Source: Macrostomum hystrix
Taxonomy: Eukaryota > Platyhelminthes > Macrostomidae
Reading direction: 5' to 3'
NCBI GenBank assembly: GCA_950097015.1
Contig: CATNEN010000029.1
Span: 8,482,001 to 8,546,000 of the forward strand
DNA: 64,000 bases
The notes below the pieces were generated by a model. That model was not told where the DNA came from, made no database searches, and was given only the letters and a program-made list of their open reading frames with translations. Within the stretch, counting starts at the first letter, position 1. Each line of letters starts with the position of its first letter. Positions 11,801 to 31,044 of this stretch are shown here, piece after piece. The position numbers and the translations under genes were made by a program.

Positions 11801-14800
11801 CGCAAATCAACTCGATCTCTGGTTTCGGCTACTGCATTATGTCCGGAGGGAAAACTTTGGCGACCTTCTCCCAGCACACCGGCATAAACTCTACCGTCTT
11901 CCAGAACGAAGTTCTCGCCATCAGCTCCTGCGCCCTGGAGCTGATCAACCAAAACGTCCATGGAGCGGAAATCTTCCTCCACTCGGACAGCCAGGCGGCG
12001 ATCCATGCCCTTGGACGCACGCACACCTGCTCGCGCACAGTCCTCGACTGCGTCGCGCAACTCAACCGCTTAGGGACCCACAACAAGGTGTCCCTAAGGT
12101 GGATTCCAGGGCACTCTGGCCACCCTGGTAACGAATTGGCCGACAGCCTCGCAAAGGCCGGTTCGACGGGCTCGCTTTTTGGCCCCGTGCCTGCGGTCTC
12201 CACCCCTACCGCCGTCGTCAACACTCGGATTAACCAGTGGGTGACCTCAAAGCACAAGGACAGATGGATCAACACCGCCGATTGTCGGCAGTCTCGCGCT
12301 GCTGTCCCTTGTCCCTCCACTGCCCTTCGCAAAGCCTTGCTTGGACTGAACCGCAAGGACATCAGGGCAGTCACCATGGCCCTCTCTGGCCATGGCTGTT
12401 TCGCCAGGCACCGCTTCCTGCAAGGCAAAATCCGCAGTGAGGAATGCCCCTTCTGCCTCTCCTATGTTGAGGATGCAGAGCATTTTATTTGCGACTGCCC
12501 CGCCTTCACTCAGGACCGGCTCACCTATCTCGGCCCAAACCCGGATCTCCCCGACGTTTTCAGGCCTGAGAACATCTGCCAGCTCGTCCGATACCTGAGG
12601 GCCACCGGGCGAGCAACCCTCCACCTCCTGGACACTCCGGAGGAGGACCGCGCTGCGGACGCCGGCACCACCGGATCCCCCTGCGCGACACCGCAGCTCT
12701 AGTTGCCCGTGGTCGCCAGGGGCTAGCGGAATGGGCGGCAACGCCTCCCCGCTGCATCCGGAAGATGCCCCCTGCAGCTAAGTCAGTAAGTCAAGGCATA
12801 GCCTGAGGACCAGAAACAGGTTTGGCAGAGCCTGAGGATCAGAAACAGGTTTGGCAGAGCCTGAGGATCAGGAATAGGTTTGGCATAGCCTGAGGATCAG
12901 GAACAGGTTTGGCAGAGCCTGAGGATCAGAAACAGGTTTGGCAGAGCCTGAGGATCAGAAACAGGTTTGGCAGAGCCTGAGGATCAGGAATAGGTTTGGC
13001 ATAGCCTGAGGATCAGGAACAGGTTTGGCAGAGCCTGAGGATCAGAAACAGGTTTGGCAGAGCCTGAGGATCAGAAACAGATTTGGCAGAGCCTGAGGAT
13101 CAGAAACAGGTTTGGCATAGCCTGAGGATCAGGAACAGGTTTGGCAGAGCCTGAGGATCAGAAACAGGTTTGGCAGAGTCTGAGAATCAGGAACAGGTTT
13201 GGCAGAGGATCAGAAACAGGTTTGGCAGAGCCTGAGGATCAGGAACAGGTTTGGCAGAGCCTGAGGATCAGGAACAGGTTTGGCAGAGCCTGAGGATCAG
13301 AAACAGGTTTGGCACAGCCTGAGGATCAGAAACAGGTTTGGCAGAGCCTGAGGATCAGAAACAGGTTTGGCAGAGCCTGAGGATCAGAAACAGGTTTGGC
13401 AGAGCCTGAGGATCAGAAACAGGTTTGGCAGAGTCTGAGAATCAGAAACAGGTTTGGCAGAGTCTGAGAATCAGGAACAGGTTTGGCAGAGGATCAGAAA
13501 CAGGTTTGGCAGAGCCTGAGGATCAGAAACAGGTTTGGCAGAGCCTGAGGATCAGAAACAGGTTTGGCAGAGTCTGAGAATCAGGAACAGGTTTGGCAGA
13601 GGATCAGAAACAGGTTTGGCAGCCTGAGGATCAGGAAACAGGTGTGGCATAGCCTGAGGATCAGGAACAGGTGTGGTATAGCTTGATGATTTGAAATTGT
13701 TCTCTGTCAGCTCTTATAAATGGAATAATTAGAGTTAAATTGCAATAACGAACTCACATCGGAGCCCCAGATTGAGTTAAGGATGAAGAACAGCTGAATA
13801 AAGATGCAGCCAAATGGCAAGATGCCAGCCCATCAGAATGCCAGGCAGAGGCTTAGTATAGAAGCTCTGGTCCGGGATCTGCCTTGGGATCTGGTTCGTG
13901 CGCACCGGATGCTCCATTGGCGGCTTCTTGAATCCGAAATAAGCGCCAAGGAAGCAGAGCGGCACGGAGACAAGAAACCAGAGCGCTAGGATGGCTACGA
14001 TGGTGCTGAATGGCACAGCAGCCGAGCTGCCCTTAGCCCAAAGCACCAGATTTAGCACAAAGAAGATGACAAACACAAGGCCTGGACAGAGCAGGGCGGT
14101 TAGCAAAACGTGCAGCTTCCAGCGCAGGCCGCCGAACATTTTATAGATGCGAGCGGACACGTAGCCAGCCGGGGTGCCCAGTAGGACGTACAGCACCATA
14201 GCGCAGGTCATCAGGGCGCCGCGATTAGCCGGGCTGAGGAAGCCGAGACAGGCGAAGGCAAGGGTTATTAGCGTCATGCACAGGATCTGGACTCCGTTGC
14301 CTAGGAACACGCTGAGCAGCATGCCCTTGGCCGGCGGACGGAAAACATCGCCGTGCACCAGCTTCCAGCCGAACTCCTCCTGAGCCTCCTCGTGAGCCTC
14401 CTGCTGATTATAGCGAGAAATATCCCGATGCAGGGTGCGCAGCAGAATCATAGCCACCATGCCGCTGAGGAATAGAACAATCACTAGAGAGTTGAGAATG
14501 CTGAACCACTGGATGTTTGAGTGCGGCATGGAGTCCAAGATGTAGTCCCAGCGGGAGCTCCAGCGGATGGTGTTGTCCTGTTTGAACGCCACACTATAGG
14601 TGTAGACAACCTTCAGCGGCTCCGGCAGTTCGTCGCTATTCGCCGCGATGCTCAACGGCGCCGTTGAATCACCACAGCTCGGCAAATTCTCGTCCTTGTG
14701 GTTGAAGCTCTGCACAATGGCCTTCACGGAGATAATGCGACCGCCTGGGCCCGAGATGCCGGCGCCCCAGCTCTCCGATTCGCTACTGTGATAAGAGATC

Positions 14801-17565
14801 TGCAGCTGCACGTGATTGAACAGGTACACTTTGTTCGGCGAGTTGAACCTGCGGGTTGCGAACATTAGAGACAATAGCATGTAAATATATTGTAACTATA
14901 TTGCATGTAACTGCATTGCCGCCCAATCAGCTAGACCTTGAGTGTGCTGCCCAATCAGCTAGACCTTGAGTGTGCTGCCCAATCAGCTAGACCTTGAGTG
15001 TGCTGCCCAATCAGCTAGACCTTGAGTGTGCTGCCCAATCAGCTAGACCTTGAGTGTGCTGCCCAATCAGCTAGACCTTGAGTGTGCTGCCCAATCAGCT
15101 AGACCTTGAGTGTGCTGCCCAATCAGCTAGACCTTGAGTGTGCTGCCCAATCAGCTAGACCTTGAGTGTGCTGCCCAATCAGCTAGACCTTGAGTGTGCT
15201 GCCCAATCAGCTAGACCTTGAGTGTGCTGCCCAATCAGCTAGACCTTGAGTGTGCTGCCTAATCAGCTAGACCTTGAGTGTGCTGCCCAGCTAGACCTTG
15301 TCTCAGTATGCAGCCATAAAAGACACACAATACATTACTCTATCAAGTCCTATATAATTCAGTTCAATATCACTGTGACACGGGACCAAGGCAAACTTAA
15401 AAGATGCAGTGCAAAGAGGCAAACCTAGGGCTAGTTGAGCAGGCGTCCCGTCGCTCATTCTTGCTAGTCACATAGCAACCAATGGGAAAGCCCGGTGCGC
15501 AGAAGTGCTGGTCATTCTCAACTGTGTAGCACCAAGTCACAGGCAGGTTATCCGATGATCCAATGGTGCTGGTAATTCAGTATGATGCTGTTCTTTAGAA
15601 ACTGCAGCTTCTGAATGCCGGCTTTATCACCTTGAGCATAGGTCTTGGTGCAGACCGTTTTGCACTGTAACCTCCTCTAGAAAGTTGATTTTGTAGGGGC
15701 TGGGCCGGATTCGTTCACCAAAGACCACCTGGCCGAGGTTCTCTACTGGACTGGATGAATCACTGGGCGCCTCGCAGAAATCAAATCTGGTCAAGTGGAT
15801 GGCGGAATGAGTTATGCTGGTAGATTGAATTTTAACAAAACAAAACTTACTAGCTATGTAATATATAGACTCACCTATCATATTCATATGGCAGCACAGA
15901 TTGTGTTGAATCCAACCGGTTCACAAACAGTGGAATTTGGGACTAAAATGTATTCAACGGGTGTTGCTTCTAGCTTTATTTGAATGTAAGCATAAAAATT
16001 ATCAGATCAAACATCTGAATGGGTTTATATTTTAAATCTGGCCAACTATTCGAAATTGGCAAGATAACTTATACTAGAGATAAAACAAATCGAAGTTTTC
16101 CTAAAAACAATATCAACTATTTAGACATGCTTTTTAAGGCTGAATATGAACACCAAAAAGTAATAACAAAGAAGAAACTTTAAAACTATCATATTTGCTT
16201 AAAACTAATAGTCAAAAGAACTATATTATTAATCAAATAACTGACAAGCAAATAATTATTTAACATCTAACTATTTATCTTGAATGAAATTATAGTTCAT
16301 TATTGTACATCTGAGACGAACATTTTTATATTTTTTTGTTTAGTATCTATCAAGACTTTCAATATTTGGTATGTTTTCAACCCTTCAAATGACCACTTTT
16401 ATGCCCAAATGTGCAACAAGTCCCCTAATTTTACCAAGATGTCTGACAAGCATTAACTATCAGACTTTCAATATCTTTTTAAGTCTAAACCTAACCTGCG
16501 GCACAGTCACATATGTGATCTTTAAAAGACAAAAAGTGTGACAGGCTTGTTGAAAAATGCAAAACACATGTCCCAAAAAATGTCATTTATTCCCATAGGT
16601 TGTTTATCTAACTATGCAACTGATTTAATAATTCAGATTGCTTAAATCTAACCAATTCAAAAGCTTATCTAATATCCCAATATAACTTATAAATCCAATA
16701 GTTTTATATAGCTTGGCTCCAACATGCACAACCTCAGAGATCATAGCTGAGCATGGAAATTTGTTTGATACATGCTAAATTAAGGAATATAATACTAGAA
16801 GTATCAAAAAATGTAAAAATACATAAATAAGTTCTTTACAGAAAACTGTATTTCATATTTTTTATAAGAATCAACAAACCTAAAATATTTATATTATTAA
16901 CACAAATTCCAATTTAGCTCTAGAAACATACAATACTATACTTTTTTTTCTGAGTTGTAACAAAATGTGACCTAGCCATTTAATTTGTTGCTATGAGTAG
17001 GTGAAGCTAAATTTAGAGTTTAAACTTTAGAAGCATAACCTATCTGCCAATAAATATTACTTGCTTCAAAAGTAATCAAAACTTTCTTTACATTACATTT
17101 GCTCTAATTGCATTTCTATTTTTATTGTTCTCAATAAAATAAATATATATAATTTAAATATAATTTGATAAAATAATGAATTCTGAATAGTAGGGGGCCT
17201 ACAGTCAAACAAAGAGTACTACTATGAATAAAGCAGACATGCATATATGCAAAAGTAAATAGACCAAATCTTTGAAGCAGATTTACTAGATATATTGACA
17301 CAGTACGAAGGTTCATAGTTAAGTAAAACTCTCGATAGCTATTAGTTCATCAAGTTTATAAGAACTGCCATAAAAGCCAAATCAAGAATGTCATATTTTC
17401 GTTTTTTTCAGAATTGAAATTTTCAATACTGTTTCTAGCAACACTTACTTTGCAATTGCTCGCGGCGGAGTTCTTACAATAATTAACAGGCGCCAATCCA
17501 GGCAGATAAAAAGCATTTGACTGTTGAAGTAGTAGTGATAGTACTATCGTTGCAGCAAGCTTCAT
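2822..17565 (-). CDS. TM9SF2: transmembrane 9 superfamily member 2 (nonaspanin), frame broken
   Basis: Six coding exons: 17565-17449, 15942-15875, 15786-15425, 14848-13758, 6265-5992 and 2889-2822, all with GT-AG introns and matching phases. Nonaspanins are nine-TM proteins of the Golgi and endosomes. Exon 1 encodes a signal peptide ending before [12 protein letters not shown]. Exon 2 encodes [16 protein letters not shown]. Exon 3 is the rest of the lumenal domain ([17 protein letters not shown]). Exon 4 carries [11 protein letters not shown] and most TM segments. Exon 5 has [11 protein letters not shown] and the [20 protein letters not shown] block. The last exon ends KIYSVVKVD, a KxD-type COPI-binding tail. 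Exons sum to 1,980 nt. Removing three extra single bases (near 15,665, 15,553 and 13,827) gives 1,977 nt and 658 residues, close to the usual size. An ATG at 17,577 is an alternative start. Whether this is a working gene with assembly errors or a decaying copy is open. Confidence 0.95.
3032..5622. repeat. 29-bp minisatellite in TM9SF2 intron 5
   Basis: About 89 copies of a 29-bp unit built around GACTATGCCGCATCTC plus CCCAGATCCTTA. Variants (CATCTC/CGTGTC, CCTTAG/CCTAAG/CCATAG) are patterned rather than random. A rare CCAACAG variant recurs 845 bp apart (3,223 and 4,068), each time followed by the same unusual neighbours. Confidence 0.97.
5625..5940. repeat. about 27-bp diverged minisatellite in TM9SF2 intron 5
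   Basis: About eleven diverged units sharing CAGGCTGTCAAACTTCT, directly after the 29-bp array and just inside the splice donor of exon 5 (GT at 5,991-5,990). Open reading through here on the minus strand is intronic read-through, not protein. Confidence 0.9.
6405..6710. repeat. 29-bp minisatellite in TM9SF2 intron 4, left part
   Basis: About ten units built on GATCAGAAACAGGTTTGGC plus AGAGCCTGAG. The array is interrupted by the LINE and resumes at 12,795 with the same unit, so it predates the insertion. Confidence 0.95.
6978..7365 (+). repeat. 97-bp tandem monomers in LINE 5' UTR
   Basis: Four head-to-tail units begin GGTACCTCT at 6,978, 7,074, 7,172 and 7,269 (periods 96, 98, 97). Each contains GTGTCACCCTTTGACCTTA and GTGCACCTGTGCGTGATCA or close variants. 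The arrangement resembles promoter monomers of some LINEs. A promoter role is inference. Confidence 0.85.
7474..8962 (+). CDS. LINE ORF1, RNA-binding-type protein, probable +1 frameshift
   Basis: An open frame runs 7,474-8,619 (381 residues), and a second frame, shifted by one base, is open 8,489-8,962. Read together with one extra base between about 8,489 and 8,619, they give one ORF1 of roughly 495 residues. The first 170 residues are low-complexity (Ser, Ala, Pro, Arg). Next comes a compact domain starting near [18 protein letters not shown] and running to about [16 protein letters not shown], resembling the RNA-binding-like domains of other insect and worm LINE ORF1s. The tail is basic and then acidic. 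I see no CCHC knuckles, which many I-group ORF1s have. The frame change could be mutation, sequence error or real frameshifting. Confidence 0.8.
8998..12702 (+). CDS. LINE ORF2 polyprotein: APE, reverse transcriptase, RNase H, zinc knuckle
   Basis: One uninterrupted frame of about 1,234 codons. Residues about 1-220 are an APE-like endonuclease with QEPW, GDINAHH (near 130) and SDHR. The reverse transcriptase spans about 400-720, with [34 protein letters not shown] and the catalytic YADD near 658. RNase H follows, with FTDGS (near 930), an NEV glutamate, HSDSQAA and [15 protein letters not shown]. The end has a CPFC...H...CDC zinc knuckle (near 1,150). No ATG lies near the start: the frame is open from 8,839, the first near-cognate codon is GTG at 8,998, and the first ATG is well inside the endonuclease. 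Initiation by non-AUG use, reinitiation or frameshift from ORF1 is possible. All catalytic motifs look intact. Confidence 0.96.
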   Translation: MSFLQLNLHHCIAASTNLARVVDFEKPGIILLQEPWTKKGKIPNIPAGFDCFFMPQNPRAAVFATTDLKAWYRPDLSDKDLCVIQTNHILPNRTVIIASIYIPGDGPAVPPSLTSLVDYCSDRDFELLVAGDINAHHTHWGSVTSNCRGEDLLAYICTTNIEFCNSGGTPTFDNGRWTEVLDATLASQGLIPLIRNWQVWDEEESLSDHRFIRFRLLSSYSKPGILWKRNARNTDWTAFAESVKRQTNQLESVVPATCQEVDDLADLLSMTILTAHETSCPLKAYKGKKSAPWWNPALGTLRRKAKSLQRIARKSKDQADLTAYQNAIRDFKRDTRKAKSEKWRQYCSELEGARPTSRVVKALTLDKMSKLSVIKRPDGRLAENPGESLDIMLASAFPQTAPLQDPPDHTPGGHILATTIITRERTARAANSFSPFKSPGPDNIYPAFLHEAVKNDRFLGLLCNLFKACITLGYVPKSWQEATIVFIPKPGKGDYHSAKAFRPISLTSFFLKLLERLVLWRLLHVELRNSPLSANQHAFRSGRSIESALHAIVDKLERAVLGTGFALSLFLDIDGAFDNVLFGAFRRALERRATHEHLTRWIMYMISHRTATSHLLGHSRSVNVQKGGPQGGVLSPILWNLVMDELLCSPDPDPVQKIGYADDVTATVAGPSPPVLRDLLQAFIHRAERWANGCGLKLSESKTVAIMFTSKRNWRIEPLLLYDKPIAMEKQTRCLGVILDHRLSWTPHVKFKTRKALATLAQIRRAFGATWGLTPRRLWWIYTTIVRPAISFAGFIWNSALETKGVLEALNKVQGRACRAIMSAAPSTPFAGMNAFLDLPPLDLFIKGEAMKTARRLLDAGISIRKQLAFSKRNLQPHGDLSLRDLDAAGGLKILSDGIPSTLCPPQKFKTSIPPRQEVRDHGQPREIHCFTDGSQINSISGFGYCIMSGGKTLATFSQHTGINSTVFQNEVLAISSCALELINQNVHGAEIFLHSDSQAAIHALGRTHTCSRTVLDCVAQLNRLGTHNKVSLRWIPGHSGHPGNELADSLAKAGSTGSLFGPVPAVSTPTAVVNTRINQWVTSKHKDRWINTADCRQSRAAVPCPSTALRKALLGLNRKDIRAVTMALSGHGCFARHRFLQGKIRSEECPFCLSYVEDAEHFICDCPAFTQDRLTYLGPNPDLPDVFRPENICQLVRYLRATGRATLHLLDTPEEDRAADAGTTGSPCATPQL
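12795..13690. repeat. 29-bp minisatellite in TM9SF2 intron 4, right part
   Basis: About 31 units of the same repeat as 6,405-6,710. Some units carry internal deletions (GGCAGAGGATCAG), and a multi-unit pattern including GTCTGAGAATCAGGAACAGG recurs several times. Confidence 0.95.
13827..13827 (-). other. single-base insertion in TM9SF2 exon 4
   Basis: On the minus strand ATGGGC is followed by an extra T before GGCATCTTGCCATTTGGC. Without it the frame reads [16 protein letters not shown], the expected nonaspanin sequence. With it the frame ends after LHP. Confidence 0.9.
14915..15300. repeat. 28-bp minisatellite in TM9SF2 intron 3
   Basis: About 13-14 nearly identical copies of a unit built on CCCAATCAGCTAGACCTTGA plus GTGTGCTG. 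Very low divergence suggests recent expansion. Confidence 0.97.
15552..15553 (-). other. single-base insertion in TM9SF2 exon 3 (site 2)
   Basis: On the minus strand TGGATCATCGGATAACC reads to a TAA stop. Removing one G gives [12 protein letters not shown], the expected family sequence. Confidence 0.88.
15665..15665 (-). other. single-base insertion in TM9SF2 exon 3 (site 1)
   Basis: On the minus strand GTTACAGTGCAAAACGG has one base too many. Without it the frame reads [11 protein letters not shown], restoring two conserved cysteines of the lumenal domain. Confidence 0.88.
15943..17448. other. TM9SF2 intron 1, AT-rich, featureless
   Basis: Unique AT-rich sequence with no array, SINE or coding signal that I can see. 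It is one of the few long introns here without a minisatellite. Confidence 0.6.
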
Positions 17566-17577
17566 GTTTAGCAGCAA

Positions 17578-19172
17578 TAAAAAATGTCGTTCAATTCAAA
17601 ATTTCAGAAAACTTGCTGCCAGCTCGAAACGAGGTTATTGAGTCTATTATAATTGGTCTTTTGATCTTGCTTTTTCAGTTTGTTCTGTTCACCTTCTTAG
17701 ACGACAGCTATTTTGCTATTCGAAACCGATAATCAATATTTAGTAAACATTACGACGATGTGTTTTAAAATAACTGTTTAAAATGCTAACGTTGAAAAAC
17801 ATTAATAAATCAGAAGAAACAACATTCTATTTCCAGAGAAACTGTATTTAAAAATTTTATTTATGCCTGAAAATGCCTTTTAAGTAAGGCTGAGTTTGCA
17901 GAATTTTTTTCAAAACAACTTTTTGTTATCTTTGACAACCTATTCCGGTGAATTAGTAAAAATGTTTAAAATTGCAAGTTAAGCAAACTTCTTGAATTAC
18001 CTCAGTCAGTTAAGGAAGAAAATAATTTTTTAAGCAATGTCAATACCTTCGTATTGTCTATCTATTTAAACAACATATATAGCAAATATTTACGACAATG
18101 CCTAGACATATAAAGTATATAAGCAGCTATGGCAAGAATGTGTTCTTGTGTTAATTTTTCAATTTATTTGCAAGATTTGGAGTTTTTTGGCTCTGCTTTT
18201 TAACCTATAAAAGCAATGTGTTTTACATAAAACACACATAAGTTTCCACGTCTGAAATAGCTGACTTATTGGAACAAATCAGTTTAATGATGAAGCTCTT
18301 ATATTTCAATATAAATTGAATTAGAAAATTGTATTGTGGTTTTATAAGTGTCAGTAACGTAAATATTTACAGATAGAAACAAAATACTCGTAGAAAGACG
18401 AGAACGTACTATAAAAACTATCTATAGAGTTAAATCGTGCATGACTAGTACGAAAGTTGAATTAAATTATCTCTATGTAGAAAGTAAATCTCATGGTGTG
18501 TTATTCAAAGTATATGGATTTAAGCCTTTTAAATTCTCTTATAAAGCTCAAATTCTTTATAAAGTCTCAATTCAAATTAAATAAGCGATTTTTCAGTGCA
18601 CAATCGTATCTTAGGCATTGGCACGAAGCACTATTTTTTTATATCGCAGGATCACAACTGGAGCAAGAGCAAAATAGGTTGGCGCACGATATCACAATTC
18701 AATGTTGTCGAATGGTCGAAGGAATATAATTATGCTTAATCGAAATAAAGGCGTTTATTGGTTATTTTTTAGGCATGCCTATATAAACACTAGGAGTAAT
18801 AAAGACAAGAGCCACAAGACTAGAATAATAACCTCTAGATACGGAACAAAGTGCGACCGGCTGTTTTGATTACATAAAAGCTGAATTTAGAGACACAAAT
18901 TAATTTTTCTGTCTAGAATATGACGACTAGATTGAGACATAAAAAGCCAATCGAGCCAGCTCAATTAAAGCCAAACTTAAATAGCAAAGAGGAAAAAACG
19001 CAAGCTTTAGACTAGAGAATAAGCATGTGGAGTAAAGCCAGGTTTATATAGAGTACAAAAGCCACTGGAATAAAGATAGGGAATAATGAATGGTGTCTTT
19101 TGAAACCATTATCTGAGTAGACAAGATTGATTGTCAGAAAATTGCCAGGAAAAGCGTTTTCAGCCAGATTCT
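17578..19172. other. intergenic AT-rich stretch between TM9SF2 and CaMK1
   Basis: Contains the presumed TM9SF2 promoter and CaMK1 3' UTR. An AATAAA on the minus strand at 18,754-18,759 is a possible CaMK1 poly(A) signal. A 78-codon plus-strand frame at 18,493 has no recognisable features and is probably chance. Confidence 0.5.
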
Positions 19173-27807
<8,635 letters not shown>

Positions 27808-28665
27808 CCCTCTTTAGAGATGTGTGAGCAGAATAAAAGTAATAACTGTATCAGGCAAAATAGAAAGTCAAGCAAAACCTAGTGGTGGAGCTGCACACAC
27901 AAGCTACTAAAAATATAGGCCTGTGTTAAGACAAAAATGGAGCACGTATTAAAATATTGAAGTATTTCGTGATTGAATCGCGCAAGATCAATTACTACAG
28001 GAACTTCAACTTTAGGAGACCTTCTCTGCTTGCGTTATTAACAATAATAACAGCATTCAATCTCGTTAAATAGTTAACGTTCGTCTTGTTCTACTTCATT
28101 CAACAAAGTATATTGTAGATGTTATGATACACAGTTCACATTTTCGTTTACTTGCAAAAAACGAACGACCTATATATCAGAGCCGCTCCTCGATTGGTCA
28201 GTGTATCACGTATAAAAACTCGCGATAACTCGAAACATCGTTTGAATAATGTATACGAGTTCGAATAATGAAATTAAAAAATAATAACAAACCGTCATTT
28301 TTAGTGATCAACCTTTGGTACACTATTTTGAATATAGCAGGTGATTTTTTGACAGCCTCTATTTTTTCAACTTTGCGATAATATAATTACATTGACAATC
28401 AATAGTGCAGATAAAACATTGCCTCACGGGAATAAACTGTTACCTATGGCCTGATTTACTAGAGGATTTCCTATTAGGAGTAATTATGTGTATTTTGTGG
28501 AGTCCTAAAATTAGTAGTTCAAAGCTTTCTATTTCGGAATATTTTATTTATTTCGAGCTTTGATTTATAATTTCTATATCATCCATATCATCCATCCCAT
28601 CCACCTCTCCAAGACCGACTTTGCTGGTTTTAGTGCTGCTGTTTCGTCAAGGAGCACTTTAATTC
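27808..28665. other. CaMK1 5' flank, no gene recognised
   Basis: AT-rich sequence expected to hold the CaMK1 5' UTR and promoter. I see no strong core promoter motif. Confidence 0.45.
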
Positions 28666-28983
28666 ATGTCGACAGATGCGTTTAAAGGAAATCCCGAGAA
28701 TTAAATGCCTCGAGAGGTTCAATGCCTGGACAGGAGAAGGCTGGGTGACCACTACAGTCAGCTTAGAGGCAATCGCACTTTGGAGCGGACCATGTGTCAT
28801 TTGGAAAAGAAAGTGCGCGTAACAACCGACCTCGACGACGCACCCGGAGGCCCAGGTGTTGAGGAAGAAAGTCAGTCAAGCAGCTCGGTGTTCAGTGCTA
28901 GGGTGCCGCAGGCGCCCTTTTCGGCCTGGACTCTTCTGAGTGAAGCCGCCCCAAAAAGCAAAACAATGTTCAATAAGAAATAA
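28666..28983 (+). CDS. small hypothetical protein with in-frame leader ORF
   Basis: An ATG at 28,705 opens 92 codons ending at 28,983. The segment is noticeably more GC-rich than its AT-rich surroundings, and its codons look protein-like. It encodes a basic first third (RRRLGDHYSQLRGN), an acidic Ser-rich middle (GVEEESQSSSS) and a Lys-rich end. Directly upstream and in the same frame, an ATG at 28,666 opens twelve codons closed by TAA at 28,702-28,704, immediately abutting the second ATG. I do not recognise a family. It could be a short gene, a terminal exon or chance. Confidence 0.35.
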
Positions 28984-29332
28984 TGCATTAACATCTATAG
29001 CGCTTTTTTGTATAAGCAGTTGATTCTGCCCAAACGAATACAATCTGGCAAGCGGGGCCTAAATTTTCGATTAGCAGAAGACAGAACGCGATCCTTAAAA
29101 AATTTATAAATCCTTAAAAAATGTATAAATTTATGCAAAAATTAATTTGTTTATTTAAAAAAAAATTCATAATAATATAATATTGCAGGTAATAATTGCA
29201 GGACATTTTGGAGCAAGGCAATGAAGCACCGTTGGCTAAAATCTCCAACAACCCCCCTTTGCCACGGGGCAATTAATTCAACGCAATGGCAGGCCATTGC
29301 CTCATGGCCATTGCCACGAAGTGAAATTTTAG
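28984..29332. other. intergenic, no gene recognised
   Basis: AT-rich flank of the small ORF, then unique sequence leading into a SINE fragment. Confidence 0.45.
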
Positions 29333-29589
29333 GCAATGGCACATCATTTGGTGACACTAGAACCGCAGCCAGTGAGGAGGCGGTTCAACTCATTTCGCTG
29401 ACTCGTGAGCACACACGCACATAGATACCGTACACGCTTACACAGGTGCGTACATCGACTTTCTCATCTTCAGGCAGTGTGCAATCCCACAGTGCCTTGA
29501 AAGTTGGCCCTCAAGGGCGTAAATTGCACGACAAGCCCCGAAGGCTTGTTTCGAGAGGCAAACGCCTTAACCGCCCTGCCACGGCGCCT
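29333..29589 (-). mobile_element. SINE family A copy, internally deleted
   Basis: On the minus strand the tRNA-like head lies near 29,560-29,589 and the body (GCAATTTACGCCCTTGAGGG) follows. The 3' end reaches TGTGCCATTGCC at about 29,335. Part of the sequence between head and body is missing. Confidence 0.8.
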
Positions 29590-29976
29590 TAGACTCAACT
29601 TTCAGGCATTTTCAAATTGAGAAAAATACTGGGGGACTCGTAGGCTTTCATTAAAATGCGACGACTCTTAAAATTTTTTTAATTCGAGAACGCGTTGGAA
29701 ACTTATAATTTCATGACCTAGAGGTTGGGAGTTCGAATTCAGTTTCATAGACAAAAAGAAATGGTCTTAAGTTGCTTGGCTGTACTCAGCACAGGCTGAC
29801 AGCATAAGCACTGTGTCTAATAACCTCGTGTATTGAGCTCACGCCTGGCCTGCGCACCTGTTGCTGAGGCGCTATGCTGCTGAAAGCAATCTATTAACCT
29901 TGAAAAAATACACTTAACTAAGATTAGCGAGCTGCTTAGTGAAACAAATGAGTCAGTCAGCTGATCCAGCTGCCAG

Positions 29977-30651
29977 TCAGCCCAGCATGGAGCGGCACTT
30001 CAGCATCACGCCATTCCTGCCCTGTACAAACTGGCCGCAGCTGCACATGCACAGAGGCACAATGTAGCCGAACTTCTTCTCGGTCGGATGTCGCGCCACC
30101 AGACCCGAGTGGTGCCTGAGGTGCTCCGGCGGGCCGTACAGACCCAGTAGGGCCTGCTGGGCCATGCCGGCCCTACCGCCCAAGGCTGGATCAGTCGGCA
30201 GGGGCGCGCTGATCTGCGTCTGGCTGCAGTCGCACTGTAGGCTCCGACAGGCGGACGTCGGGATCGAGAACAGCACGCGGCCAGGCCTTGACATTGTCGA
30301 GCAGTTGCCACCGGCCGGTTGTGCGGGGCCGGACTGCGACGGCGCCTGCCGGCTCGTCTGAGTGTTCGGCCCAGAGCAATTGGTGCCACCGCCGCGGCTG
30401 CCACAGCCCCAGCCGCCGCAGCCAGCTGCGCCCTCCGCTTGACGATGCTGATTGGAGGCGGCAGCCGAAACCCACGACGTCGCGGCAGCCGCCGCGCCTT
30501 GACCAGGAAGCTGGCACGAGCAGCACGATCCGCAAGCGGCCGATTCTTCACGAAGGCGGTTGATTCCACTGCGCCTCTTCTGCTGCTGCGTCTGTTGGCA
30601 GCCTCTGCTGTTGGCGCTGCAGCACTTAGAATGGCAATTCGGTGAGGACAT
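29977..30651 (-). CDS. hypothetical Cys-, Gly- and Gln-rich protein
   Basis: A single open frame of 224 codons in an island of much higher GC than its flanks. It starts MSSPNCHSKCCSANSRGC, has a CGSCCSC cluster, alanine and glycine runs, and ends with PLCMCSCGQFVQGRNGVMLK followed by one more cysteine. G/C dominates third positions and the frame stays open upstream of the ATG, so the start may lie further 5'. I recognise no family. It is divergent from the RYK gene, whose ATG lies about 400 bases away, so the two could share a promoter region. Frames on the opposite strand are also open because of the high GC, so strand assignment is moderate. Confidence 0.5.
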   Translation of the reverse strand: MSSPNCHSKCCSANSRGCQQTQQQKRRSGINRLREESAACGSCCSCQLPGQGAAAAATSWVSAAASNQHRQAEGAAGCGGWGCGSRGGGTNCSGPNTQTSRQAPSQSGPAQPAGGNCSTMSRPGRVLFSIPTSACRSLQCDCSQTQISAPLPTDPALGGRAGMAQQALLGLYGPPEHLRHHSGLVARHPTEKKFGYIVPLCMCSCGQFVQGRNGVMLKCRSMLG

Positions 30652-31044
30652 TTGCCCCGCCTTTAGTCTAGAAATCTTCTTCCGGTGAGTCCCACCCGCG
30701 ATACGTACCCATGGATGGTGTTAGGCTAAGGCTTAGGAAGCATCTATTTTTGGATTGGCCCATAGAATGTTGGCTTTCCATAGCTTTGTAAGCAAGTAGT
30801 TGTCTCTGTTTTAATTTGCTATATAAAATTCAAGAACTTCAATCAATTCTACTAGTAGTAGTGACCTGGATATAATTCCGCAGTAATTTATTAGCCAATG
30901 GAAATATGATTGGCTTAGAGATGGAAGTAGAAGCTATAATGCTCATAAAAAGCAATACAATACAATACTATTGCAAAGTGGTTTATATTATCTAGCCGCG
31001 TACCTCGATGTGCTCAGATTTAGATAAAGCTTGATTGTGTTGCT

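Larger units (their letters stand above)
6711..12794 (+). mobile_element. non-LTR retrotransposon with APE, RT and RNase H
   Basis: A 6.1 kb LINE lying antisense in intron 4 of the TM9SF2-like gene and inserted inside a 29-bp minisatellite. It is flanked by an identical 14-bp GGCATAGCCTGAGG at 6,697-6,710 and 12,795-12,808. Because the target is itself repetitive, this supports but does not prove a target-site duplication. The order is a 5' UTR with about four 97-bp monomers, ORF1, ORF2, and a short 3' UTR ending in a tandem TAAGTCAG/TAAGTCAA tail. APE plus RNase H plus a C-terminal zinc knuckle place it in the I/R1/Nimb/Ingi-type assemblage. I cannot fix the clade without a tree. Confidence 0.96.
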
